Of a stretch of DNA of 38,405 nt, positions 22,503 to 30,437 are shown in pieces. Below the pieces are notes generated by a model. It was not told the DNA's origin. It saw nothing but the letters and a program-made list of their open reading frames with translations, and did no database searches. Origin of the DNA: Thermoguttaceae bacterium (lineage in GTDB: Bacteria > Planctomycetota > Planctomycetia > Pirellulales > Thermoguttaceae); the NCBI GenBank assembly GCA_017441605.1, contig JAFRXD010000004.1, forward strand, positions 1 through 38,405, written 5' to 3'. A program made the translations under genes and the position numbers. Position 1 is the stretch's first letter; each line of letters opens with the position of its first letter.

Positions 22503-23819
22503 TCAGCCTCTCAGCCGCCGCAATAGCTCGGCGCCGGTGAGAGGTCTCGGGCGCTTGCGCCGCTCCTCGCTCGGCTTTTCCTGGGAGCGAGGGGGCTCGA
22601 TCGGCGGGTACTTCCGAGGTCGCCCGCGCTTTTTCGGCGCCGTCGAGATTTGGAGCGGGTACTTCCGAGGTCGGCCGCGACCGCGCTTCTTGCCGAGCAG
22701 CGTCAGGTCGTCGATCACGATCGGATAGGAGACGTCCTCGTCGTAGTCGTCGGGCTTCTCGTTGGCGCCCTCGGACGTCGGCGTATTGGAGCTAAGGGGC
22801 GCCTCTTCCTCGCGCTTCTTGTAGTACTTGACCGGATCGTCGCCGCTGGCGATGTAGTTCTGGCGCAACTCCTCGACCTTCGCCTTGAATTTCTCGCGCA
22901 ACTCCGGAGGATCCAAGATCTCGGCGTGGGAGCCGTAGTACATGATCATATTGAAGAAGTTGTAGAACGTGGGAAGGCGCTCGAAGTCCATCTTGCAGAC
23001 GATCGCGTCGTCGCTCTCGCGATGCAGCGAGATAATTCGGTCTTTCTGCTCTTCCGGAACGACGCGCGCCGCGAAACCGGTGAAGCGGATCGTCGGAACG
23101 CCGACCGTCTCCACGCCGTTCCGCAAGTGCTTGTCGGGATTGAAATCGGTCGGGAAACGGAAGCGCCTGTCCTCCAAGACTTCCGCCTTGCTCATGCGCT
23201 CCAATTTCCAGAACTTAACGCGATGGTCGTCGCAGCACAACCCGACGAGATAAACGCAATTGTCGCGATAGTAGAATTTGTAAGGGCAGACTTCGTAAGT
23301 CTTTTCCTCGCGAGATTTCAGCGAGCGGTACGTCAAATTCAGCACAAGATTGTGCCGAAGCCCGACGCAAATCGCGTCGATCGCCTTGCAAACCTCTTCC
23401 GAGTACGCGCCCCAATGGCGGCACAGCGGCGCGACTCGATTCGCGAAATCCAAAAGCTCGGAGCGAAGCGTTCTCTCGATTTTCGCGCGGCTGGAATTCG
23501 CCTTTTTGCCGATCTCCGTCCCCTCGAGCGCCCCGGTGAGCTTCAAGCCTAGGTAGAGCGCGAAAAGCTCCATATGATCCAAGATTTCGTCAAAATTCAG
23601 ACTCTGACTCTCGTATCGGTAGCGCTTGCGACCGTGCGCCTCGTTTTTGGCGCGCCAAGGACCGAAAACCTTTCTGAGGGACGCCAAGTCGCGCTTGATC
23701 GTTTTCTCGCTCACCTTGAACATCTGCGCCATTTCGCACAGCGTGAGCCCTTCCGGCGTTTTCAGCAACTGCCTTAGCAACATCCACTGTCGCTCTAATA
23801 CGACTTCGTATTCGGACAT
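22503..23819 (-). CDS. WYL-domain transcriptional regulator with two C-terminal AT-hooks
   Basis: A 438-residue protein from ATG 23819, which has GGGAGA upstream; a longer reading to 23939 would cross the promoter. The N-terminal helix-turn-helix of DeoR type is LLRQLLKTPEGLTLCEMAQ then VSEKTIKRDLASLRKVFGP. The WYL domain is at about 180-290, including LNLTYRSLKSREEKTYEVCP, FYYRDNCVYLVGLC and VKFWKLERMSKAEVL. A WCX-like region follows to ~350. The basic tail holds KKRGRGRPRKYP and KKRGRPRKYP, two AT-hook motifs that bind the minor groove of AT-rich DNA, rare in bacterial WYL proteins as far as I know. WYL domains often sense ligands or nucleic acid, including in defence loci. Target genes are unknown. 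Confidence 0.85.
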   Translation of the reverse strand: MSEYEVVLERQWMLLRQLLKTPEGLTLCEMAQMFKVSEKTIKRDLASLRKVFGPWRAKNEAHGRKRYRYESQSLNFDEILDHMELFALYLGLKLTGALEGTEIGKKANSSRAKIERTLRSELLDFANRVAPLCRHWGAYSEEVCKAIDAICVGLRHNLVLNLTYRSLKSREEKTYEVCPYKFYYRDNCVYLVGLCCDDHRVKFWKLERMSKAEVLEDRRFRFPTDFNPDKHLRNGVETVGVPTIRFTGFAARVVPEEQKDRIISLHRESDDAIVCKMDFERLPTFYNFFNMIMYYGSHAEILDPPELREKFKAKVEELRQNYIASGDDPVKYYKKREEEAPLSSNTPTSEGANEKPDDYDEDVSYPIVIDDLTLLGKKRGRGRPRKYPLQISTAPKKRGRPRKYPPIEPPRSQEKPSEERRKRPRPLTGAELLRRLRG

Positions 23820-23885
23820 AATCTTTTCTCCCCGGCCGGCGTCTCGCGAAACCGTTTCGACTCGACGCGAACCTAGCTCCCCTAA

Positions 23886-23914
23886 ATTATAACGAGCTCG
23901 CGCGCGGGCGTCAA
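23886..23914 (-). promoter_or_regulatory. Sigma70-like promoter of the WYL regulator gene
   Basis: On the minus strand TTGACG (23914-23909) and TATAAT (23891-23886) are 17 bases apart. The start near 23879 gives a 60-base leader to ATG 23819 and excludes the upstream start at 23939. Confidence 0.75.
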
Positions 23915-23977
23915 GAAGATTAGGACGCGATGCGTCCATTCTATTCCCGACTAAACGGCTCTTTGCGCGTTCATTCG

Positions 23978-24004
23978 TTAAAAACGCTACATTCGATAGC
24001 GTTT
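23978..24004 (-). terminator. Terminator of the peptidase-MMPL-glycosyltransferase operon
   Basis: AAACGCTA (23982-23989) pairs with TAGCGTTT (23997-24004). On the minus strand the hairpin is followed by TTTTTAA. It lies 30 bases past the stop of the glycosyltransferase gene. Confidence 0.7.
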
Positions 24005-24034
24005 AAAGCGCGACAAACCCATCGCGATCCGACG

Positions 24035-24760
24035 CTACTCGCGCCACAACTCCGCCAGCCAAGGCGTCTTGCGAACCGCGCGCGTTCCGAGCGACCCGAC
24101 CCAGCCGTCGCGAGCGCAGTCCGGATTCGGATTTCCGTGAAAAACGATAATTTTCGTCCCGGGGCGCTTCTTCGGCTCGCAAAAATATCCGAGCGGGAAA
24201 CGCCTCATAAAATGGCGCTTGAAACTAAGGCACCACGTCGGATCCCAAAAAAGAAGCTCTTGTTTTCGCGCGATCGCCCAACTCAAGTACGCCTGCTCGT
24301 TGCGAAAGTTCGCGTAAACCTCGTCTCGATTTTGCAAAAAGTACTCGAGAACGTCGGGCCGCGACCCTATTTTGAACCGAAAAACCGACGAGTTCCCGAC
24401 GTTCGTCCCTTTCAGATTCCAGTCCTCGATAATGCGAAAATCCCCCGGCGCTTCAAAGAACGGATCGAGCGACTCGACGATTACGACGTCGAGATCGAGA
24501 AACAGCGCGGTTCCCCGCAAGTCGGCAAGTTTTTCCTGAAAAAGGGTCAATTTGCGCCATCCGCGCTCCGGGCGCCCCTCTAGTCCGGACATCTCGGGAA
24601 GCGAAAGAGGCTCCACTAGCGGACTTAGACCGCTCGCGTCGTCGGTGAAGCAGACAAATCTAACGTCCCCCGAGACGTTTTTTTTGACGCGAGACGCGAG
24701 AATATTGACGTACTCGGCGGAAAATTTCGTTCCCCACTTCATGCAAACGACATTTTTCAT
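24035..24760 (-). CDS. Glycosyltransferase-like protein (DxD motif)
   Basis: A 241-residue protein without signal peptide. It begins MKNVVCMKWGTKFSAEYVN. FVCFTDDASG and GWRKLTLFQEKLADLRGTAL precede LFLDLDVVIVESLDPFF, a DxD-type metal and sugar-nucleotide site as in GT-A enzymes. NVGNSSVFRF, NEQAYLSWAI and the late IIVFHGNPNPD (His near the C-terminus) also fit this group. It probably transfers a sugar from a nucleotide donor; acceptor unknown. It starts 25 bases after the MMPL gene and ends the operon, suggesting a link between envelope transport and glycosylation, which is inference. Confidence 0.75.
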   Translation of the reverse strand: MKNVVCMKWGTKFSAEYVNILASRVKKNVSGDVRFVCFTDDASGLSPLVEPLSLPEMSGLEGRPERGWRKLTLFQEKLADLRGTALFLDLDVVIVESLDPFFEAPGDFRIIEDWNLKGTNVGNSSVFRFKIGSRPDVLEYFLQNRDEVYANFRNEQAYLSWAIARKQELLFWDPTWCLSFKRHFMRRFPLGYFCEPKKRPGTKIIVFHGNPNPDCARDGWVGSLGTRAVRKTPWLAELWRE

Positions 24761-24785
24761 TCAATTCTCCAATCAAAACGGCAAA

Positions 24786-27314
24786 TCAAGGGTCGCGCTC
24801 GGAGGACGGACGGCAAAAAATCGCGGCTAGCGCCGGGAGCGCGAGCGACGCGAGCGACAGCGCGAAACTCCGGCGGGTCGGAGCGTCCGAAAGGGGCGCG
24901 AAACAAGCGACCGCGAGCGCGACCGAACCGACGAAAAACGCCGCGTCGAACTCGGACGGCGCCCGGAATTTGCCCGGGGCGCTCGACGAGTCGACCGAGT
25001 CGACCGATCGCTCCCGCGCGAGAAGCGCTCCGACCGTCGGCGCCAATCCCGCCGCGAGGAGAATCGACCCGTTCGAGACCGGAACTCCGAGCGCGATTCC
25101 GACTCCGAAAATCGAGCAAGCGACGAGCGCTACCGAAAAGAGCGCGAGCGACGCGCGCCAAATCGAGCGCTCGCGAATTCCAACAAAAAGCGCGAGAAGC
25201 GCGAAAGAGATCCCGAGCGCGAGAAACGCCCCGAGCCGACCTCGTTTCGCGCGAGCCAGCGCGACGACCGCCGGGCCGGAAACATCGGGGTCGATCGCGC
25301 GCGCGTTTTCGACCAGCGCGTCGAGCGACTCGGCGCGTCGCAAATCGGCGGTCGAGCCGATCAAAATCGCCGGGGCGCCCGATTCCGCGAAATAGCGAGC
25401 GCGGATTCTCTCGGAGAAATCGTCGAGCGCGGGGGGCGCGGGGTCGGCGATCTCGCGCTCCGCGAAGAGCCGCTTGACCGTCTCGACGACGACCCAAGCC
25501 TCGAACGCGTCGAGGCGCGTCGACAAATCCTCGTCGCCGGACGACTCGACGCCTTGAATCGCGCGCTCCAGTTCCTCCAGCGCCGCGTCTCGAATCCCCG
25601 AGTCGACCTCCGACGCGCGCGCCGACTCGGCCAGTTCGGTCAGCGCGGCGAGCAGGGTCTCTCGGTCGGGAATCGTCGGCTCCCCCAATTCCAAGGGAAC
25701 GCGCGCCAACCGGTCGGCGACCGCCTCGACGGCGCGACGGCGCTCGAGCGTCGCCTTTGGAAAGAGCGATCGCCATTCGTCGAGCCGGAGCGTCTCGTCT
25801 TCGAGAAGGCGAGCGACGATCGTCTCGCGATCCTCTTCCGACTTCGGAAACGACGCGACGAAGAGCGCCCCGCGATCGCAAAGCTCCGTCCCGACGTCCC
25901 CGCGAAACGCGTCCGAAAGCTCCGACGGAAGCGAGTCGGTCGGAAGTTCCGGCTCGCGCGAGCGATAGACGCAGTAAGCGCAGGCGATAAAGAGCGCGAC
26001 CGCGAGGGTTCCTCGAAGAACCGGCGAAATCGAGAGCGAGAGCTCCTCGACCCGAAGCGAGCGAGACTTCCCTTTTTCAAAAGTCGCGCGAATCGCGGGG
26101 GCGAGCGCGAGCGCCCCGAGCGTCTCGACCGGGATTCCCAAAGCGAGCGCGAGCCCAAATTCCCGCGTTTCCCGATTCGGAAAGAGAGCCAGGGCGACCC
26201 CGAGCGCGACGAAAATCGCCGCGAGCCCAATCGGCTCCCGAGACGGCGGCGCGTCCGAGGGGCGCGTCGCCGCGAGCGGGATTTGCGCGAGCGAGAACCC
26301 GACCAGCGCCGCGAAAGCCGCGAGGAGCGCGTCGGACGGGAGCGAAAAACAGCGAGCGAGGCACAGCGCGGGGGCGGAAATCGCGGCGGCGCCGAAAGTC
26401 GCGAAAAACGCGGCGGGAAGCGAGCCGAAGACGAGCCAACCGAAGGCGAGCCCCGCGATCAGCGCGGGCAAAATCGCGGCGACGGCGGCGCGAAAGGCGA
26501 GCTCGCGCCCGACGAATTCGGCGCAAGAGGGCGAGTCGAGCCGAATCGCGAGGTCGGGAAACTCGGCGCGCGCCTTGTCGAGAATCCTCGAAAGAGCGGC
26601 GAGCGACGAATCGCGGCGAGCTCCGATCAATCCCGCGACGACGACTCCGCCCTTCTTGTCGCGCGAAAAAAAGTATCGCGACTCGCGAGTTTTCGTCGCC
26701 GACTCGAGCGCGCCGGACGCGAGCGGGGAGCGAACCGGAACTCTACGCGACGAGCCAAGTTTAAGCGCGTTTTCGATCGGCTCGAGCGAGTCGGCGAGCG
26801 CGGCGACGAACGGGGTCGCCGACTCGAGCGCTCTCGCGCGATCCTCGGGAAATTCCGATTTCGCGAGCTCGTCGAAGCGGCGAAGAAAGGCGTCGGCGCT
26901 CAGAAAGTCCCAGCGATTCGCGGCGAGCTCGCGCGCGATTTCCAGGTCGTCGGAAAGTTGGACAAATTCCTCGTCCGAAAGGAGATAGAGCCGCTTCGTT
27001 GCGAGCGACTCGTCGTCGAGCCCCCAAGGGGAGAGTTTGAGAAAGCGCGACTCCTTTTCGACGGAATCGGCGAGAAAGTCGAGCGCGAGCTCGGCGCGGT
27101 CGGAGGATTCGGCGACGACCGAAAAGAGCGCCTCCTCGACCCGAGGGGCGTCCCCGAGCCGCGTTGGGCTTTTGGGCTCGAGGGAGAAAAACGGAAGGCG
27201 GGCTCGCCCCAACGCTCCGACGATTCCGACCAGGGCGAACAGAAGCGCTAGAAAAACGAGGGTTCGGGCGCGACGCGCCTTGATTAGCGGACTCGCGCTC
27301 TCGCCGGAACTCAT
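24786..27314 (-). CDS. MMPL/RND-superfamily membrane transporter
   Basis: An 842-residue membrane protein. A first membrane segment (ARTLVFLALLFALVGIVGAL) is followed by a large outside domain (to about residue 265), then a cluster of hydrophobic segments (AAVAAILPALIAGLAFGWLV, LIPAAFFATFGAAAI-like helices, GLAAIFVALGVALALF). A membrane segment near LAVALFIACAYCVYRS starts the second half, which has its own outside domain and a closing cluster (LGAFLALGISFALLALFVGI, LALFSVALVACSIFGVGIAL). This two-half layout is that of MMPL/HpnN-type lipid exporters. Both outside domains are rich in Ser, Asp and Glu. The start ATGA overlaps the stop of the HExxH gene by four bases, so translation is probably coupled. 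Confidence 0.82.
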   Translation of the reverse strand: MSSGESASPLIKARRARTLVFLALLFALVGIVGALGRARLPFFSLEPKSPTRLGDAPRVEEALFSVVAESSDRAELALDFLADSVEKESRFLKLSPWGLDDESLATKRLYLLSDEEFVQLSDDLEIARELAANRWDFLSADAFLRRFDELAKSEFPEDRARALESATPFVAALADSLEPIENALKLGSSRRVPVRSPLASGALESATKTRESRYFFSRDKKGGVVVAGLIGARRDSSLAALSRILDKARAEFPDLAIRLDSPSCAEFVGRELAFRAAVAAILPALIAGLAFGWLVFGSLPAAFFATFGAAAISAPALCLARCFSLPSDALLAAFAALVGFSLAQIPLAATRPSDAPPSREPIGLAAIFVALGVALALFPNRETREFGLALALGIPVETLGALALAPAIRATFEKGKSRSLRVEELSLSISPVLRGTLAVALFIACAYCVYRSREPELPTDSLPSELSDAFRGDVGTELCDRGALFVASFPKSEEDRETIVARLLEDETLRLDEWRSLFPKATLERRRAVEAVADRLARVPLELGEPTIPDRETLLAALTELAESARASEVDSGIRDAALEELERAIQGVESSGDEDLSTRLDAFEAWVVVETVKRLFAEREIADPAPPALDDFSERIRARYFAESGAPAILIGSTADLRRAESLDALVENARAIDPDVSGPAVVALARAKRGRLGAFLALGISFALLALFVGIRERSIWRASLALFSVALVACSIFGVGIALGVPVSNGSILLAAGLAPTVGALLARERSVDSVDSSSAPGKFRAPSEFDAAFFVGSVALAVACFAPLSDAPTRRSFALSLASLALPALAAIFCRPSSERDP

Positions 27315-28399
27315 CGCTCGCCTCCGACGGAAACCGGCGAGGGCGACTCTTGCGCGCGCTCGGCGTCGCGAGCGCCCTCGGCGCGGCGGCGCTCGTAGTT
27401 CGCCTCTTGGTTCGCCCAGTTCTTAAAGTGCTCGACGTACTCGCGGCGATAGTTCGGCTCGAACTCTTCCAGCGCCTTTTTCAACGGGGTATTGCGCTGC
27501 AGTTTCTTCGCGTCCTCTTGGGAAATACCGCGCTGCGACTCCGGTCGGAGCGATTTAAGATAGAGCGAGAGAACGCGCTGCGTCCGAGGGGAATAGTGGA
27601 TCATGTAGTGAACCCACGACCACGACTCGCGGTACTCTCGAGACTGCATTTGCGAGACTTCCGAGAGCTTTTCAAGCCGCGAAAGGGACGGCGGAGCGCC
27701 GAAAAGTCCCGAGACGTTTTGCTCCGCCTTTTCGAGGTACGGATTGCGAAAGCCCCGCTCCCCGGGGGGAATTTCAAAATATTTCGCGAGACCCTCGTCG
27801 ATCCAGATCGGCACGTTCCGCAACGACGCGTTCAAATACGCGTGCGTCATTTCGTGCCGGATATTGAGAACCATGCGCGAATCGCGCGGGATCATCAGAA
27901 CCCCGACCCCGCGCTCTTTAACGTAAAGCGCGGGGCGGTCGTTCGGCGCGCTCGGAAACGTCTCGGAAATGAACGCGCGATACGAATTCATATCTTTGAA
28001 AAGGCAAAGCTCGATCTTCTCGCGCGCCTCGGGAACCCCGAGGAAGTCGACGAGATCGCGCTGAAGTTGGGCGATCTCCGCCTGAACGTCGAGGATCGAG
28101 TCGAGCGGGAAATCGGCTTCGCAAACGACCCGACCGAGCGTCGCGGAATACGGAAGACGCGCGGAAAACGAGGGCGCCAGCTCGATCGGCGTCTCCGCTT
28201 GGGGAGGCGCCGCGTAGCGATCCGGGACGCGAAGCGCTCCCTCCGTAGGAGCGGGGGCGGCGTTTCGCGCGGACGCGGCTTGACCTCTTAGCGCGAACCA
28301 AGGGCGTCGGAACTCGAACCCGAGCGCCGCGCTCGTCGCGAGGAGAAACGTCGCGAACGAGAAAATCGCGAGGAAAAACGGGCGCTTCGGCGCGGTCAT
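27311..28399 (-). CDS. Exported HExxH protein (DUF1570-like)
   Basis: A 362-residue protein with a hydrophobic N-terminal signal (FFLAIFSFATFLLATSAALG). The middle part has CLFKDMNSYRAFISETFP, MVLNIRHEMTHAYLNASLR and PIWIDEGLAKYFE: an HExxH zinc site with a Glu about 20 residues on, the pattern of DUF1570/peptidase-MA-like proteins. WSWVHYMIHYSPRTQRVLSL follows. The charged C-terminus (YERRRAEGARDAERAQE) looks disordered. AAGGAATCGAACA precedes the ATG. It is first in an operon with the MMPL transporter and glycosyltransferase. It is distantly similar to the HExxH protein of 14193-15926. Confidence 0.8.
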   Translation of the reverse strand: MTAPKRPFFLAIFSFATFLLATSAALGFEFRRPWFALRGQAASARNAAPAPTEGALRVPDRYAAPPQAETPIELAPSFSARLPYSATLGRVVCEADFPLDSILDVQAEIAQLQRDLVDFLGVPEAREKIELCLFKDMNSYRAFISETFPSAPNDRPALYVKERGVGVLMIPRDSRMVLNIRHEMTHAYLNASLRNVPIWIDEGLAKYFEIPPGERGFRNPYLEKAEQNVSGLFGAPPSLSRLEKLSEVSQMQSREYRESWSWVHYMIHYSPRTQRVLSLYLKSLRPESQRGISQEDAKKLQRNTPLKKALEEFEPNYRREYVEHFKNWANQEANYERRRAEGARDAERAQESPSPVSVGGER

Positions 28400-28471
28400 T
28401 GTTCGATTCCTTTCGTTGGGGTTCGGAGGGGACGCGGGGCAAAACGAAGCGCCCGGGGAGCCCCCTCGTCG

Positions 28472-28500
28472 AGCATAGCGTTTTCGAGCCGGTTTTTCAA
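28472..28500 (-). promoter_or_regulatory. Sigma70-like promoter of the HExxH-MMPL-glycosyltransferase operon
   Basis: On the minus strand TTGAAA (28500-28495) and TATGCT (28477-28472) are 17 bases apart; leader about 65 bases. Confidence 0.55.
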
Positions 28501-28557
28501 GAGGAAAACGAGTTTCGCTAGGCGGGGAAAAATTTTTTGAAAAAATTGTTAGACGTG

Positions 28558-28585
28558 TTTAATTTTTTTAAAAAAGCGCTATAAT
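28558..28585 (+). promoter_or_regulatory. Promoter of the alkaline phosphatase gene
   Basis: A perfect TATAAT (28580-28585) with a weak TTTAAT -35 (28558-28563), 16 bases apart. It is embedded in A/T runs (28529-28576) that could act as an UP element. No Pho-box-like direct repeats were recognised. Confidence 0.5.
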
Positions 28586-28667
28586 AAAATTCGAAATTAT
28601 CGAATTTGGCGGGGCGTTTTTCTTCGCGAAAGACGGCTCCCGCGACAACCCTCCACGGGAGATAGAC

Positions 28668-30158
28668 ATGCGCAAATTGGCAACTCGCGTTCTCGTCCTC
28701 GTCTTCTTGGCGTCGGCGTTTCTCGCGCTCGCCTCGGACGTCGCCAAAGCCGACGAGCCGAAGGCGAAAAACGTGATTTTGTTCATCGCCGACGGCAACG
28801 GCTACAATTCCGATATTATGGGCTCGTATTGGCGAACCGGCGAAGAATTCGGCTTGGAGTACAACAAGTTCCCGGTCAAAGGCGCCTCCGCCCACTTTAT
28901 GCTCCACAAGCACTCCGACGGAACCGTCGAATGGGATCCCGAGAAGGAACCCGAGAAGAACATGGGGTACGTTGGCGAGGAATTCTGGAAAGGACCGCAA
29001 GGCGCCAATTGGCGACCCACCAATACGCAAACGACCGACTCCGCCGCGTCGGCGACCGCGATGAACACCGGCGTTAAGACCCTGGGCGGATACGTCAATA
29101 TCTCGAAGACCGGCGAAAAGCTCGAAAACTTCGCCGACAAGAACTACAAGGCGGGTCGTTCCGTCGGCGTCGTTACCACGGCGCAAATCTCCCACGCGAC
29201 TCCAGCGGGGGCCAGCGCTCATAACGAGTCCCGCGGCAACTACCAGCAAATCGGCTACGAGCAAATCCACGACCTGCCTCTGACCGTCCTCATGGGCTCG
29301 GGGCACCCCGCGTTCAGCAACGGCAAGAAGGTCGACAAGCCCGCCGACGAATGGAACTACAACTTCGTGGGCGGACGCGAGCTTTGGGAAAAAGTTAGCA
29401 AAAACGACGGCTACCACGGCTGGACCTTCTTCGACGATCGTCCCGATTTCGCCGCGCTCGCCGCGAAAACCCCAGGCTCCGCCGATCTGCCCAAGCGAGT
29501 TCTCGGCGTCGTCCGAACCACCGGCGACGTTCCCCCGATCGACGGCGACGCCGACAATCCCGACTCGATGATCGAGCGATGGGGCAAAGAGACCGTCGAC
29601 GCGATCCCGTCCCTGACCGAAATGACCGTCGGCGCCCTGAACGTCCTCTCGCAAAACGAGAACGGGTTCTATCTCATGGTCGAAGGCGGCAATATCGACC
29701 ACGCCAACCACGCCAACAACGCCGCGAACTCCGTTCTCGAGCACGCCGGGTTCTCCAAGGCGATCGACGCCGCGATCGAGTGGGTCGAGAAATACTCCTC
29801 TTGGGACGAGACGATCATGATTATGACCGCCGACCACGAAACCGGGCAAATCTGGGGCGCCGGAACCTACGACGACGACAACGACGACGGCAAATTCAAG
29901 GAGAAGGACGATACCTTCAACGAGTTTATGCCCGTCCCCGCCACCGAAAAGGGAAAAGTTCCGGAAGTCCAGTACCTCAGCGGAAGCCACACCAACGCGC
30001 TCGTTCCCGTCTATATTAAGGGCGTCGGCGCGGAAAAGTACTACGATTTCGTTCGCGGAACCGACGAAAAAGCCGGAGAATTCTGGAAATTCGACGGAAA
30101 GTTCATCTTCAATTCCGACATTTACAACATTATGTCGGCGGCTTCCGGAATTAAATAA
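28668..30158 (+). CDS. Exported alkaline phosphatase
   Basis: A 496-residue protein with signal peptide (VLVLVFLASAFLALASDVAK, cleavage near AKA). The PhoA-family residues are visible: the metal-binding Asp in NVILFIADGNG, the nucleophile Ser in TTDSAASATAM (about residue 125), the metal ligands in EGGNIDHANHANN and MTADHETGQIWG, and the last His in LSGSHTNALVPVY. It hydrolyses phosphomonoesters outside the cytoplasm to supply phosphate. The acidic insert YDDDNDDGKFKEKDD near residue 400 may bind Ca2+. A GGAG ribosome site precedes the ATG. It is a single-gene unit between its promoter and a strong hairpin. Confidence 0.93.
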   Translation: MRKLATRVLVLVFLASAFLALASDVAKADEPKAKNVILFIADGNGYNSDIMGSYWRTGEEFGLEYNKFPVKGASAHFMLHKHSDGTVEWDPEKEPEKNMGYVGEEFWKGPQGANWRPTNTQTTDSAASATAMNTGVKTLGGYVNISKTGEKLENFADKNYKAGRSVGVVTTAQISHATPAGASAHNESRGNYQQIGYEQIHDLPLTVLMGSGHPAFSNGKKVDKPADEWNYNFVGGRELWEKVSKNDGYHGWTFFDDRPDFAALAAKTPGSADLPKRVLGVVRTTGDVPPIDGDADNPDSMIERWGKETVDAIPSLTEMTVGALNVLSQNENGFYLMVEGGNIDHANHANNAANSVLEHAGFSKAIDAAIEWVEKYSSWDETIMIMTADHETGQIWGAGTYDDDNDDGKFKEKDDTFNEFMPVPATEKGKVPEVQYLSGSHTNALVPVYIKGVGAEKYYDFVRGTDEKAGEFWKFDGKFIFNSDIYNIMSAASGIK

Positions 30159-30213
30159 TTCGGTCGAGCCTAAAAGACTCGTCTAAAAACGCGAAAGGCG
30201 AGTTTTGCGAGCT

Positions 30214-30263
30214 AGCGCCAAGGGCGAGCGACGATCGACGCCGCTTCCCTTGGCGCTTTGGTT
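30214..30263 (+). terminator. Terminator of the alkaline phosphatase gene
   Basis: A perfect 11-bp stem, AGCGCCAAGGG (30214-30224) with CCCTTGGCGCT (30247-30257), then TTGGTTT. Confidence 0.75.
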
Positions 30264-30316
30264 TAGAGGCGGCGCGACCCTATTTCTAAAAAAAACGCGC
30301 GGCGCTCGGAAAATTC

Positions 30317-30345
30317 TTGATTTTAGGGTTTCTTTCGGTTAGAAT
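30317..30345 (+). promoter_or_regulatory. Sigma70-like promoter of the giant surface protein gene
   Basis: TTGATT (30317-30322) and TAGAAT (30340-30345) are 17 bases apart. The start near 30352 gives an 86-base leader to the ATG at 30438 and argues against the in-frame ATG at 30345, which overlaps the -10 box. Confidence 0.65.
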
Positions 30346-30437
30346 TGGGAGGGGCGCTTTGCGCGCTTCGGCGGCGTCGGGCCGCGAGTTTGGACGCGCG
30401 GACATTCCGCGATCGTATTGGTCAAACGAGGACTTCA

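Noticed and set aside
23820..23939. N-terminal extension of the WYL regulator
   Set aside because: A near-perfect promoter lies inside it (23886-23914); ATG 23819 has GGGAGA and begins the helix-turn-helix domain.
25554..27251. 565-codon open frame opposite the MMPL gene
   Set aside because: Its translation is almost all Arg/Glu/Gly low-complexity, as expected from the complement of a GC-rich gene; the minus-strand frame has membrane segments and MMPL layout.
30345..30437. N-terminal extension of the giant surface protein
   Set aside because: ATG 30345 overlaps the -10 box and lacks a ribosome site; ATG 30438 has GAGGA and leads into the planctomycete export motif.
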